NCBI GenBank assembly: GCA_036742455.1
Contig: DAINQU010000018.1
Coordinates: 1-59,476 of the forward strand
Origin: CAIKZZ01 sp036742455
GTDB lineage: Bacteria > Pseudomonadota > Gammaproteobacteria > Steroidobacterales > Steroidobacteraceae
Direction of reading: 5' to 3'
DNA length: 59,476 nucleotides
The translations under genes were made by a program, and so were the position numbers. This document shows, one piece after another, positions 1 through 8,993 of this stretch; the stretch's first letter is position 1, and the number at the start of each line of letters is the position of its first letter. Under the pieces are notes generated by a model, which saw only the letters and a program-made list of their open reading frames with translations, was not told the origin of the DNA and ran no database searches.

Positions 1-45
1 GGCCTCCTTCTTCTTCGTACCCAGAGGTGCGGGATCCACGGCTGA
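1..45 (+). CDS. C-terminal end of a Leu-rich attenuation leader peptide (partial)
   Basis: Reading from base 1 in frame gives G-L-L-L-L-R-T-Q-R-C-G-I-H-G followed by TGA at 43-45. Four consecutive leucine codons (CTC CTT CTT CTT, 4-15) are unusual in this GC-rich genome, where CTT is not favoured. A run of leucine codons just before an intrinsic terminator and an ilv/leu operon is the hallmark of a leuL-type leader peptide. The start codon lies upstream of the window, so the full peptide is not visible. Ribosome stalling on these codons under leucine shortage would leave bases 26-33 free to pair with 72-79. Confidence 0.7.
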   Translation, partial: GLLLLRTQRCGIHG

Positions 46-104
46 GCGACAAGCGCCACCAACACAGGAACCCCGCACCGGCTAGCCGAGGCGGGGTTTT
101 TTTT
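26..104 (+). promoter_or_regulatory. Transcription attenuator of the ilvC-leuACDB operon
   Basis: Two mutually exclusive pairings can be drawn. The terminator pairs AACCCCGC (69-76) with GCGGGGTT (91-98) and runs into eight T residues (97-104). The alternative pairs GGTGCGGG (26-33), which lies inside the leader reading frame, with CCCGCACC (72-79) as a perfect 8-bp helix that destroys the terminator. This is the classical antiterminator/terminator arrangement. A ribosome paused on the leucine codons at 4-15 would favour read-through. One reaching the TGA at 43-45 would cover 26-33 and allow termination. Confidence 0.7.
69..104 (+). terminator. Intrinsic terminator of the leader
   Basis: An 8-bp GC-rich stem (69-76 with 91-98), with an inner self-complementary GGCTAGCC in its loop, is followed by a run of eight T at 97-104. 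It sits 72 bases before the ilvC start and is the terminator half of the attenuator. Confidence 0.85.
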
Positions 105-175
105 AGGTTCAGTATTTGAGTTTACGGTTCGAGTTTTCATCCATCTGTTTACGACATCACTCTCGGAGCACATCA

Positions 176-1168
176 ATGCGGATTTATTCGGCGAAGGACG
201 TTGACCAGAAGGCGCTTAAGGGCGCCACCATCGCAATCGTGGGTTACGGCAGCCAGGGCCGTGCGCATGCGCTGAACCTCAAGGACAGCGGCTACAACGT
301 CGTCATCGGCGCCCGTAAGGGCGGCGCGAGCTGGAAGAAGGCTCAGAAGGACGGCCTGAAGGTCGCCGAACCCGCGGACGCCGTGGTGGGCGCAGCCTTG
401 GTCGCGCTGCTGACGCCGGACATGGCCCAGCCGGCCGTGTACGAAGAGATCAAGCCGCACTTGGCCACGGGCGCGGCGCTGTTGTTCGCGCACGGTTTCA
501 ACATCCACTTCGGCCAGATCGAGCCGCGCGCCGATTTGGACGTCGTGCTGATCGCTCCGAAGGGCCCGGGCGACCTCGTCCGTCGCCAGTACCAGCAAGG
601 TCGCGGCGTGCCGTGCCTCATCGCCGTCGCCCAGAATGCGACGCGCAAGGCGAAGAAGAAGGCGTTGGCCTACGCGCACGGCATCGGCGGCACCCGCGGC
701 GGCGTGCTCGAGACCACGTTCGAAGAAGAGACCGTCACCGACTTGTTCGGCGAGCAGGTTGTGCTGTGCGGTGGCGCCACCGAACTCGTCGTCAAGGGCT
801 TCGAGACCCTGGTGGAAGCCGGTTACAAGCCGGAAGCGGCCTACTACGAGTGCTTGCACGAGCTGAAGCTCATCGTCGACCTGCTGCAGGAAGGCGGCAT
901 CACGAAGATGCACGAGTTCATCTCGGAGACCGCCAAGTGGGGCGCGTTCGTCACCGGTAAGCGGATCGTGAACACGGCGACGAAGAAGGAAATGAAGAAG
1001 GTCCTCAAGGAAATCCAGGACGGCAAGTTTGCCCGTGGCTGGATCCGTGAGAACAAGACCGGCAAGAAGCGCTACCAGAAGGAGCTGAATGCCGATATCA
1101 AGCACCCGATTGAGAAGGTCGGCCGTCAGCTGCGCGCGCGTATGCCGTGGCTGGAACAGGGCAAGTAA
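176..1168 (+). CDS. ilvC: Ketol-acid reductoisomerase (class I)
   Basis: This NADPH- and Mg-dependent enzyme of valine, isoleucine and leucine synthesis rearranges and reduces acetolactate. The ATG at 176 is preferred over an upstream in-frame ATG at 116, because it has CGGAG about seven bases before it and opens with the family N-terminus MRIYSAKDVD. The product is 330 residues, the usual length of the short class I enzyme. The Rossmann motif GYGSQG is at about 23-28. The metal-binding region ETVTDLFGEQ carries Asp189 and Glu193. The C-terminal knotted domain is lysine-rich. It is the first gene of the operon, downstream of the attenuator, and leuA follows after 21 bases. The genes ilvG/ilvM that often lie between ilvC and leuA in xanthomonads are absent here. 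Confidence 0.97.
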   Translation: MRIYSAKDVDQKALKGATIAIVGYGSQGRAHALNLKDSGYNVVIGARKGGASWKKAQKDGLKVAEPADAVVGAALVALLTPDMAQPAVYEEIKPHLATGAALLFAHGFNIHFGQIEPRADLDVVLIAPKGPGDLVRRQYQQGRGVPCLIAVAQNATRKAKKKALAYAHGIGGTRGGVLETTFEEETVTDLFGEQVVLCGGATELVVKGFETLVEAGYKPEAAYYECLHELKLIVDLLQEGGITKMHEFISETAKWGAFVTGKRIVNTATKKEMKKVLKEIQDGKFARGWIRENKTGKKRYQKELNADIKHPIEKVGRQLRARMPWLEQGK

Positions 1169-1189
1169 GGCCTAATTAGGAGAGCCAGC

Positions 1190-2773
1190 ATGTCGAACCG
1201 AGATCCAAACCGCGTCATTATCTTTGATACGACGCTTCGTGACGGTGAGCAGTCCCCGGGCTGCAGCATGACGCCGCCAGAGAAGCTTCGGATGGCAAAG
1301 GCGCTTGCGGATCTCGGTGTCGACGTGATTGAAGCGGGCTTCCCAGCCGCCTCGCGGGGCGACTGGGAGTCCGTGCAAACGATCGCCCGCGAGGTTCGCG
1401 GGCCGATCATTTGCGGGCTCGCCCGTTGCAATACCGACGATATCGACAAGGCGTACAGCGCGATCAAAGACGCGCCCCGCCACCGCATACACGTCTTCTT
1501 GGCCACCAGCGCGATCCATCGCGAGCACAAGCTCAACATGGCCAAGGAAGAAATTATTCGAACCGCCGTGGAAGGCGTCCGCTACGCGAAAGCGTTGTGC
1601 ACGGACATCGAATTCTCGCCCGAGGATGCCTCCCGCACCGAACTCGAGTTCCTGGCCGAAGTGGTCACCGCCGCCATTCAAGCGGGCGCCACCACGATCA
1701 ACGTGCCTGACACGGTCGGCTACTCGACGCCGCAGGAATACGCGGAAATCTTTCAGTATTTGAAGCGCAATGTCGCCGGCATCGACGACGTCGTGCTCTC
1801 GGTGCACTGCCACGACGATCTCGGCATGGCCGTCGCCAACAGCTTGTCCGCCGCCCACGCCGGCGCGCGCCAGATCGAGTGCACGATCAACGGCATTGGC
1901 GAACGAGCCGGCAATTGCTCCCTCGAAGAAGTGGTCATGGCCTTGAAGACCCGCGAAGGGTTCTACGGCCTCACGACTGGCATACAAACGACCCGGCTCT
2001 ACCCGACCTCGCGCCTGCTGTCGACGACGACCGGTATGGTCGTCCCGCGCAACAAAGCGATCGTCGGCGAGAACGCGTTCGCCCACGAGTCCGGCATACA
2101 CCAGCACGGCATGCTGAAGCATCACTCCACCTACGAGATCATGCGACCGCAGGACGTCGGCCTGTCGCGGACGAATCTCGTACTCGGCAAGCACAGCGGC
2201 CGGCATGCCTTCCGCGATCGCGTGAAGGATCTCGGCTTTGAATTGTCCGAAGACGAACTGAATCGCGCGTTCGGCGAGTTCAAAACCCTCGCCGACAAGA
2301 AAAAAGAGCTCTTCGACGGCGACATCGAAGCGATCGTCCTGCGCACCGGTGACGCGGGCGAAGGTCCCTGGTCCCTCGTCCAGTTGTGGGCGTCGGCGAC
2401 CGCCGGCGAGGCCTCCGCGGTGGTGCGTTTGCGCCATACCGACGGCCGCGAAGTCGAACAGGGCGCGACCGGCGACGGTCCGATCGATGCCGTGATCAAA
2501 GCCATTGAGCGCGCGACCAATACGCCGGCAAAGCTCGTCACCTTCGATGTGCATGCGGTGACTGAAGGCGAGGATGCCCTCGGGGAGTCCATCGTCAACG
2601 TGGCGTACAACGAACGCAGCTACCGCGGCGCCAGCCTCAGCACGAACATCCTCGAGTCGAGCGCCAATGCATTTATCGAATGCGTGAACCGCATCCAATC
2701 CAGCCGGGCTGAGGGCCGTCGCGCCCACGCCCAACTCTCCGCGGATAACAACACGGTAAAGATCCCCGCATGA
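1190..2773 (+). CDS. leuA: 2-isopropylmalate synthase
   Basis: This is the first committed step of leucine synthesis, condensing acetyl-CoA with 2-oxoisovalerate. The product has 527 residues, typical of the long LeuA form. The catalytic TIM barrel starts with FDTTLRDGEQSPG at about 12-24. The metal-binding HCH is at about 206-208 in SVHCHDDLGMA. The C-terminal part from about residue 390 is the LeuA dimerisation/regulatory domain that normally binds leucine for feedback inhibition. A good ribosome binding site (AGGAG) lies about seven bases before the ATG. The stop codon overlaps the leuC start in an ATGA arrangement, so the two are probably translationally coupled. Confidence 0.97.
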   Translation: MSNRDPNRVIIFDTTLRDGEQSPGCSMTPPEKLRMAKALADLGVDVIEAGFPAASRGDWESVQTIAREVRGPIICGLARCNTDDIDKAYSAIKDAPRHRIHVFLATSAIHREHKLNMAKEEIIRTAVEGVRYAKALCTDIEFSPEDASRTELEFLAEVVTAAIQAGATTINVPDTVGYSTPQEYAEIFQYLKRNVAGIDDVVLSVHCHDDLGMAVANSLSAAHAGARQIECTINGIGERAGNCSLEEVVMALKTREGFYGLTTGIQTTRLYPTSRLLSTTTGMVVPRNKAIVGENAFAHESGIHQHGMLKHHSTYEIMRPQDVGLSRTNLVLGKHSGRHAFRDRVKDLGFELSEDELNRAFGEFKTLADKKKELFDGDIEAIVLRTGDAGEGPWSLVQLWASATAGEASAVVRLRHTDGREVEQGATGDGPIDAVIKAIERATNTPAKLVTFDVHAVTEGEDALGESIVNVAYNERSYRGASLSTNILESSANAFIECVNRIQSSRAEGRRAHAQLSADNNTVKIPA

Positions 2774-4167
2774 GCGCCACCACACTGTTTGAAAAGATCT
2801 GGCGTGCCCACGAAGTTGTGGCGGAAACCGCCGACACACCGGCCATTCTCTACATCGACCTGCACCTGACCCACGAGGTCACGAGCCCGCAGGCCTACTC
2901 GATGCTGCGCGAGCGCGGCCTGCCGGTGCGCCGCACCGACCGCACGCTCGCCACGATGGACCACTCGACGCCCACCGACGCGGATCAGCTGTTTGGGCGG
3001 ATCCCCATCAAGCTCGAGAGCGCGGCCAAGCAGGTCACGCAGTTGGAGAAGAACTGCGCGGAGTTCGGTGTCGAGTTGTTCGCCGTCGGCAGCCCGAACC
3101 GCGGCATTGTGCACGTGATCGGACCGGAGCTCGGCGCCACGCAGCCGGGTAAGACGATCGTCTGCGGCGACAGCCACACGAGCACCCACGGGGCGTTTGG
3201 CGCCCTCGCCTTCGGCATCGGTACGACCGAGGTGGGGCATGTCCTCGCCACCCAGTGCCTGCTGCAGCGCAAGCCAAAGACCCTCGCGGTGAACGTCGAA
3301 GGCGAGTTGCCGGCCGGCGTCACGGCCAAGGACCTTGTCCTCGCGATCATCCGCCAGTTGGGCGTCTCCGGCGGCACCGGTTCGGTGATCGAATACCGCG
3401 GTAGCACCATCCGCGCGCTGTCGATGGACGAGCGCATGACGGTGTGCAACATGTCGATTGAAGCCGGCGCACGCGCCGGCTTGATCGCACCGGACGAGAC
3501 CACGTTTGCCTACTTGAAGGATCGTCCGCGCGCACCGCAGGGCGCCGACTGGGACGCTGCCGTCGCCCGTTGGCGCGCACTCGTCACCGACGACGGTGCC
3601 GTCTTCGACCGCGAAATCCACATCGACGCGACGACGCTCTCGCCGATGATCACGTACGGGACCCATCCCGGCATGTCGGTGGCGATCGATGAATCGATTC
3701 CCAGCGACGGCGACGCGGTCTATCACAAGGCGCTCGCGTACATGGGCTTGACGCCCGGTCAGTCGATGCTCGGACACCCCGTGCAGTACGTGTTCCTCGG
3801 CAGTTGCACGAACGGCCGTCTGTCGGACCTCGAGGCTGCGGCAAGCCTCCTGGAGGGGCGCACCGTGGCGCCGGGCGTGCAGTTCTTGGTCGTTCCCGGT
3901 TCCGACGCCATCAAGCGCGCCGCCGAGGCCAAGGGCCTGGACCGCATTTTCAAGGCCGCCGGCGCCGACTGGCGTGAGGCCGGTTGTTCGATGTGCCTCG
4001 GGATGAACGGTGACCTCGTCAGCAAAGGCGCCACGTGCGTCAGCACGAGCAACCGCAATTTTGAAGGCCGCCAAGGCGTGGGCTCGCGCACGCTGCTTGC
4101 GTCGCCCGCGACGGCCGTTGCGGCGGCCGTCACCGGCCGCGTGACCGACGCCCGTCACCTCGTCTGA
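2770..4167 (+). CDS. leuC: 3-isopropylmalate dehydratase, large subunit
   Basis: This is the aconitase-family subunit that isomerises 2- to 3-isopropylmalate together with LeuD. It has 465 residues, the standard bacterial length. The three [4Fe-4S] cysteines are visible: Cys346 in GSCTNGR, and Cys406 and Cys409 in CSMCLGMN. The N-terminus contains YIDLHLTHEVTSPQAY, typical of LeuC. The start codon overlaps the leuA stop by four bases, and leuD follows nine bases after the stop. Confidence 0.97.
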   Translation: MSATTLFEKIWRAHEVVAETADTPAILYIDLHLTHEVTSPQAYSMLRERGLPVRRTDRTLATMDHSTPTDADQLFGRIPIKLESAAKQVTQLEKNCAEFGVELFAVGSPNRGIVHVIGPELGATQPGKTIVCGDSHTSTHGAFGALAFGIGTTEVGHVLATQCLLQRKPKTLAVNVEGELPAGVTAKDLVLAIIRQLGVSGGTGSVIEYRGSTIRALSMDERMTVCNMSIEAGARAGLIAPDETTFAYLKDRPRAPQGADWDAAVARWRALVTDDGAVFDREIHIDATTLSPMITYGTHPGMSVAIDESIPSDGDAVYHKALAYMGLTPGQSMLGHPVQYVFLGSCTNGRLSDLEAAASLLEGRTVAPGVQFLVVPGSDAIKRAAEAKGLDRIFKAAGADWREAGCSMCLGMNGDLVSKGATCVSTSNRNFEGRQGVGSRTLLASPATAVAAAVTGRVTDARHLV

Positions 4168-4176
4168 GGAGATCCC

Positions 4177-4755
4177 ATGGATCCGATACGCACCATTCGC
4201 TCGCGCACCGTTGTGATTCCGAGCACCAACATCGACACGGACCAGCTCATGCCGGCCCGCTTCCTGACGACCACGACCCGCGAGGGCTTGGGTCAACACC
4301 TGTTCGCGGATTGGCGCTACGACGCGTCCGGTCAGCCGGTGGCGGACTTCCCGCTCAACCAACCGGAGGCCCAGGGCTGCCAGATTCTGGTGGCCGGCCG
4401 CAACATCGGCTGCGGATCGTCGCGCGAGCACGCGCCGTGGGGGCTGTACGACTACGGCTTCCGCGCGGTGATCTCCAACGAGATTGCCGATATCTTCCGC
4501 AACAACTCCCTGAAGAATGGCCTCGTCCCGGTGGTCGTCGACGACGCGACGCACGCGTGGCTGCTCGCTCATCCGGGGGCTGAGATCACGGTGGATTTGG
4601 AAGCCCGGACGCTGACGTTACCGGACGGCGCATCAGTGCCCTTTCCCATCGAGAGTTTCGCGCGCTACTGCCTGCTGAACGGCGTCGACGAGACGGGCTA
4701 TCTGCTCTCGAAGATCCCGGCGATTGAAGCGTACGAAGCGAGGGTCGGCGCATGA
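4177..4755 (+). CDS. leuD: 3-isopropylmalate dehydratase, small subunit
   Basis: This is the swivel-domain partner of LeuC. It has 192 residues; the small-subunit motif GCGSSREHAPW is clear at about 76-86, and NTDQLMPARFL-like residues near the N-terminus are typical. A GGAG ribosome binding site lies just before the ATG. Its stop overlaps the leuB start by four bases (ATGA), continuing the coupled pattern of the operon. Confidence 0.97.
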   Translation: MDPIRTIRSRTVVIPSTNIDTDQLMPARFLTTTTREGLGQHLFADWRYDASGQPVADFPLNQPEAQGCQILVAGRNIGCGSSREHAPWGLYDYGFRAVISNEIADIFRNNSLKNGLVPVVVDDATHAWLLAHPGAEITVDLEARTLTLPDGASVPFPIESFARYCLLNGVDETGYLLSKIPAIEAYEARVGA

Positions 4756-5807
4756 AGGCCTTCATCTCCCTGCTGGCCGGTGACGGCATCGGCCCCGAAG
4801 TCACCGCCGAAGCAGTCCGTTGCCTCGAGGTGATCGGCCGCCGCTTCGGCCACGACTTCCAGTTCGAAGCCGCGCCCGTCGGTGGGATCGCCATCGACCA
4901 GACCGGATCGCCGCTGCCGGATGCGACGCTCGACCTCGTAAAGCGCTCGGATGCCATCTTGTTCGGTGCCATCGGCACGCCCAAATACTCCGACCCCACC
5001 CTGACGGTTCGACCGGAGCAAGGCATCCTGAAATTGCGTCAGGAGCTTGGCCTGTACGCCAATCTGCGGCCCGTGACCTGCTTCCCCTCCGTCGTGGACG
5101 CGTCGCCGTTGAAGCCCGAGCTGCTCGCCGGGGTCGACATCATGGTGATCCGTGAGTTGACCGGCGGCATCTACTTCGGTGAGAAGACCCGTACCGAGAC
5201 CTCTGCGTCGGACCTGTGTGTCTATACGGTGCCGGAAGTGGAGCGCATCGTCCGACTCGGCGCGACGTTGGCGCGCGCCCGCCGCGGCAAATTAACGTCG
5301 GTCGACAAGGCGAATGTCTTGGAGACCTCGCGCCTGTGGCGCGCTGTCGTGCAGCGCATCATGCCTGTCGAGTTTCCGGACGTGACCGTCGATCACATGT
5401 ACATCGATGCCGCGGCCATGCACCTGCTGCGCCGGCCTGCGGATTTCGACGTCATCATCACCGAGAACATGTTCGGCGACATCCTGACGGACGAGGCCTC
5501 GATGCTGCCGGGATCGCTCGGGCTCTGCCCCTCGGCGTCGCTCGGCGCCGGCTCGCTCGGCATGTACGAGCCGATCCACGGTTCGGCGCCGGATATCGCC
5601 GGTCGTGGCATCGCCAATCCCTACGCCACGATCCTCTCCGCAGCCATGTTACTGCGCCATTCGCTCCACCTGGAGACGGAAGCGCGGACACTGGAAACGG
5701 CGGTACAGCAGGCACTGAAGGACGGCGTACGCACGGCCGATCTCAAGCCCACCGGCGCGGCGGCCAGCACGCGCGAAGCGGGCGACGCGGTCGTCGCCCG
5801 CCTCTGA
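4752..5807 (+). CDS. leuB: 3-isopropylmalate dehydrogenase
   Basis: This NAD- and Mg-dependent enzyme oxidatively decarboxylates 3-isopropylmalate, the third step specific to leucine. It has 351 residues. GDGIGPEV is near the N-terminus, RELTGGIYFGEKTR binds substrate, and TENMFGDILTDEASM carries the metal-binding aspartates. GSAPDIAGRGIANPYA is the cofactor-binding loop of the isocitrate/isopropylmalate dehydrogenase family. It is the last gene of the ilvC-leuACDB operon and ends eight bases before the convergent phosphatase gene. No terminator fits in that short gap. Confidence 0.97.
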   Translation: MKAFISLLAGDGIGPEVTAEAVRCLEVIGRRFGHDFQFEAAPVGGIAIDQTGSPLPDATLDLVKRSDAILFGAIGTPKYSDPTLTVRPEQGILKLRQELGLYANLRPVTCFPSVVDASPLKPELLAGVDIMVIRELTGGIYFGEKTRTETSASDLCVYTVPEVERIVRLGATLARARRGKLTSVDKANVLETSRLWRAVVQRIMPVEFPDVTVDHMYIDAAAMHLLRRPADFDVIITENMFGDILTDEASMLPGSLGLCPSASLGAGSLGMYEPIHGSAPDIAGRGIANPYATILSAAMLLRHSLHLETEARTLETAVQQALKDGVRTADLKPTGAAASTREAGDAVVARL

Positions 5808-5814
5808 GCCCCGC

Positions 5815-7803
5815 TCAGCGCGAGGGGTCGTCCGCGCCACGCCGGACGGCCCCGGCCACCGCAAAAAACACGTCGGTGTTATCGATCACGCCGTGAAAAC
5901 GGCGACTGCCGGACCCGAAGGCCGACAACGGCACATCCGAACCGGTGTGGGTAGCGGAATCGCCCTCCACCTGACCGGTCACTAAGAAATCCGCGGCCAT
6001 ATCCCGCCGCAGCGGCGTCGTCGGGTACCCCTCGGGATAGACCGGAAACGGCGACGGCGGGCGTACCGGCTGCTGCCCGTCGGCCAGTGGACGCGGGTTG
6101 GCGATCCAGTCTTCGTGGCGATCGGCGTTTGAGCCGTAGCCGATCAGCAACTTGTGATCGGGATCCATCGTTTCGGGAAATCCGTCGGCCAGCAGTCGAT
6201 AGTGCGGGAAGCCGGCCGCTTCGTACGTTCCGACCACGCCATTGCGCATGGCAGCGCCTTGGGGCGCCTGCGCCCGCGCGGCCAAGTCGGCGGCATCGAG
6301 CCGCGACGCGCCGATAATCGACGAGCCACCGGTTTCGTGGTCCGCGGTGACGATGACGAGCGTGTCCTTGTGGCGCGCCGCAAACGCTTTGGCGACCGCC
6401 ACGGCACGATCGAATTCGAGCACCTCGAGCAGCCAGCGATCCGAGTCCATCGCGTGTGCCTGTTTGTCGATGGAGGCGCCCTCAATCATCAGATAGAACC
6501 CGTGGGGGGCTCGCTCCAACACGGCCAACGCCTTGGTGGCCATCTCATCCAGCATCGGCTGATCGGTCAGCCCAAAATCCGCCGTCACCTGACCCGTACC
6601 GCGGCGCCCTTGGATCTTGTCGTACGCGACGTTCATGTTGCCGTAGGCATAGAGCCCGAGCAGCGGGTGCGAGCCGTCCACGGCGGCCAGATCCGTGGCG
6701 GTGGTCGAGTACACAAACCCGGCTTTCTGGAAATCCGCAATGAGATCACGGCCTGGGTCGCGTTGCCCGGCCGTCGCGCCCCAGCCGCTCACGAGGGCCG
6801 GCGACAAAACGTAATCGGTTTTGTCGGACCGCGTGCTGCCCGGGGTGCCTTCCGGCAAGAACCAGCGTCGTCCCCCGCCCATCAACACCTGCAAACCGGT
6901 GAGGTGCCGATCGTCCAAGTATTGATCGACGATCCCGGTGCCGGCGCCGCGATGGCTCGTGTGCACGGCGTTCGCCGCCGGCGTGGCGTCAAACACGTCC
7001 GCGGTGGTCACGAGCCCGAGCGCCTTGCCCGCGGTGCGATGCAGGTACTCGGACAAGTACTCGACCCGCGGGTTGTCGAAGGGATCGACCGTGTCATCAG
7101 GCCAGACCCCTTCTTCGTTATTCGCCGCCTTATTGCCGGTCACGTAATTCGACATACCGGGCGACGAATCCGTGACGATGGAGTTGAGGCTCGCCGTCCG
7201 CACGAGCGCCACGTCCGGGAACGTATCCATGGCCAAGAGACCCTTGGCTTTGCCCTGCGCGTACCCTTCGGCGACGATCCGACCGGCCGTGCGGTGCGCG
7301 AGCCCCATGCCGTCGCCGAGCAGCAGAATCACGTTCTTGACCGGCCGCCCGCGCCCCACGGGCGCTTCGATGCCGAACTCGCCCTCGCGCTCGACCCGCG
7401 CGCCGTCGCTTTGCACGGCAATGACCTGCAGCCGATGGCGGCCGGGTGCGGTCACACTCACGCCGCGCTGCGAGGCCACGATCGTGCCGGGCGGCGTCGC
7501 CTGGCCGTCGGACAAGGTGGGGTTCAATCCGGTACCCGTCCACTCGCTGACGCCCCGTTGGAGCTTGGCGCCGTCGATCCGAAACTCGACCGACTGGATG
7601 GTCTGACCCGCATCCGGCACGACGGTCGCCTGCACGTCGAACCGTTGGTCGGGCAGGAACCGCGAGACGAGCGGCTCCGAGACACCGGACTGGAACCACT
7701 CACTCGGCGGCGTGAGGCGCACCACACGCGGGCTTGCGACGGCTACGCCCGCCCCCATCAGCCCGAGTACCCCAAGGACAGCGAACCGACTGGCGTGACG
7801 CAT
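5815..7803 (-). CDS. Secreted alkaline phosphatase family protein
   Basis: The product is a 662-residue exported phosphomonoesterase-type enzyme. A signal peptide spans about 1-24 (cleavage near AVASPR). Residues about 25-148 look like an added beta-sandwich domain. The alkaline phosphatase core starts at NVILLLGDGMG (metal Asp164). The nucleophile region is TDSSPGM (about 211-217), in place of the PhoA sequence TDSAASA. DKQAHAMD, TADHETGG and HTGSDVP supply the zinc ligands expected for the family. Overall length exceeds E. coli PhoA (471) because of the N-terminal domain and insertions. The start lies only 11 bases after the metB stop, with GAGGGA inside metB as ribosome binding site, so it is probably co-transcribed with metX-metB. 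Substrate is unknown; phosphodiesterase activity is possible. Confidence 0.85.
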   Translation of the reverse strand: MRHASRFAVLGVLGLMGAGVAVASPRVVRLTPPSEWFQSGVSEPLVSRFLPDQRFDVQATVVPDAGQTIQSVEFRIDGAKLQRGVSEWTGTGLNPTLSDGQATPPGTIVASQRGVSVTAPGRHRLQVIAVQSDGARVEREGEFGIEAPVGRGRPVKNVILLLGDGMGLAHRTAGRIVAEGYAQGKAKGLLAMDTFPDVALVRTASLNSIVTDSSPGMSNYVTGNKAANNEEGVWPDDTVDPFDNPRVEYLSEYLHRTAGKALGLVTTADVFDATPAANAVHTSHRGAGTGIVDQYLDDRHLTGLQVLMGGGRRWFLPEGTPGSTRSDKTDYVLSPALVSGWGATAGQRDPGRDLIADFQKAGFVYSTTATDLAAVDGSHPLLGLYAYGNMNVAYDKIQGRRGTGQVTADFGLTDQPMLDEMATKALAVLERAPHGFYLMIEGASIDKQAHAMDSDRWLLEVLEFDRAVAVAKAFAARHKDTLVIVTADHETGGSSIIGASRLDAADLAARAQAPQGAAMRNGVVGTYEAAGFPHYRLLADGFPETMDPDHKLLIGYGSNADRHEDWIANPRPLADGQQPVRPPSPFPVYPEGYPTTPLRRDMAADFLVTGQVEGDSATHTGSDVPLSAFGSGSRRFHGVIDNTDVFFAVAGAVRRGADDPSR

Positions 7804-7814
7804 GCAGCAATCCC

Positions 7815-8993
7815 TCAGCGCGAAGACTCACCGATCGACAAGGCACGATCCAACGCCGCGGCCAGATCGGCCTGCAGATCCGCCGCCTCCTCGATACCCA
7901 CCGACAAGCGCAGCAGGCCATCCACCAAGCCGGCGCGCTGCTTGGCCTCGGCGCTCATGGATGCGTGGGTCATGGTCGCCGGGTGGGCCACCAAGCTTTC
8001 GACACCGCCCAACGACTCCGCCAAGGTAAAGCAGCGCAGGTTGGCCAAGAACGCCTCCACGGCCGCAAGCCCACCGTGCAACTCAAAGCTCACCATGGCA
8101 CCGAAGCTCGTCTGCTGACGAGCAGCCAGAGCATGCTGAGGATGCGCCGCCAACCCGGGGTAATGCACCGTCCGCACGGCCGGATGGGCGGCGAGCAGTG
8201 ACACCAGCGCGTGCGCGTTCTGCGCGTGCACTTGTAAGCGGGCGTGCAACGTCCGCAGGCCCCGCAGGGTCAGGTAGCTGTCGAATGCCCCGCCCGTGAG
8301 ACCGAGGCAATTGCCCCACCACGCCACGTCTTGGTGCAACTCCGCGGTGGCCGCGATGACGACTCCCCCGACCACATCACTGTGACCGTTCAAGTACTTG
8401 GTCGTCGAGTGCACGACGAGATCCGCACCAAAGGCGAGTGGCTGTTGCCAGACGGGCGTTAAGAACGTGTTGTCGACACACACGGTCGCACCGACCGCTT
8501 TCGCAGCCCCGACGGTCGCCTCGAGATCCGTCACCCGCAGCAGGGGGTTGGACGGTGTCTCGATCCAGACGAGGCGCGGCCGCTCGGCCAATGCCGCCGC
8601 GTAGTCGGCGGCGTCGCTAAAATCGATAAGACGCAGGCGCAGCACCCCCTTGCGCTCCAGCGCGAGGAACAGGCGTAAGGTGCCGCCGTAGCAATCGTGC
8701 GGCGCGATGACGAGATCCCCGTTCGCGCACTGCTGATGGGCAACGAGGCCAACCGCCCCCATGCCGGACCCGGTGACCACCGCGCCCGCGCCCCCTTCGA
8801 GCGCTGCCAGCGCGTCCGCTAACTGATCGCGGGTCGGGTTGCCGGAGCGCGAGTAATCGTATCGGCCTTTCTGTCCGAAACCGTCAAAGGCGTAATTGGT
8901 GCTGAGGTAAATCGGCGGCACGACGGCCTTGTGCGCGACGTCCTCGGTGAGTGCGGCCCGAACGGTCCGCGTCTGCTGCGAGGGAGGGTTCAT
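7815..8993 (-). CDS. metB: Cystathionine gamma-synthase / O-succinylhomoserine (thiol)-lyase
   Basis: This PLP-dependent trans-sulfuration enzyme joins activated homoserine with cysteine (or sulfide) for methionine synthesis. It has 392 residues. The gamma-family signature includes YDYSRSGNPTRDQL (about 45-58), the PLP-stacking region around GSGMGAVG, and the Schiff-base lysine Lys199 in STTKYLNGHSD. The ATGA overlap with the metX stop couples the two genes. Sequence alone cannot fully separate gamma-synthase from gamma-lyase (MetC-like). The pairing with metX and the riboswitch favour the biosynthetic role. Confidence 0.88.
   Translation of the reverse strand: MNPPSQQTRTVRAALTEDVAHKAVVPPIYLSTNYAFDGFGQKGRYDYSRSGNPTRDQLADALAALEGGAGAVVTGSGMGAVGLVAHQQCANGDLVIAPHDCYGGTLRLFLALERKGVLRLRLIDFSDAADYAAALAERPRLVWIETPSNPLLRVTDLEATVGAAKAVGATVCVDNTFLTPVWQQPLAFGADLVVHSTTKYLNGHSDVVGGVVIAATAELHQDVAWWGNCLGLTGGAFDSYLTLRGLRTLHARLQVHAQNAHALVSLLAAHPAVRTVHYPGLAAHPQHALAARQQTSFGAMVSFELHGGLAAVEAFLANLRCFTLAESLGGVESLVAHPATMTHASMSAEAKQRAGLVDGLLRLSVGIEEAADLQADLAAALDRALSIGESSR

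Noticed and set aside
173..1105. Long open frame antisense to ilvC
   Set aside because: It is a mirror of the ilvC codon pattern in GC-rich DNA, with no ribosome binding site and no recognisable domain.
1172..2839. 555-codon open frame on the minus strand over leuA
   Set aside because: leuA on the other strand is certain. The antisense product has low-complexity Arg/Ala/Gly/Val composition typical of shadow frames.
2620..4572. 650-codon open frame antisense to leuC and leuD
   Set aside because: Shadow of two certain genes; it crosses gene boundaries without any sequence motif.
6154..8118. 654-codon open frame opposite the alkaline phosphatase
   Set aside because: The minus-strand product has a signal peptide and the full alkaline phosphatase motif set, whereas this frame shows none.
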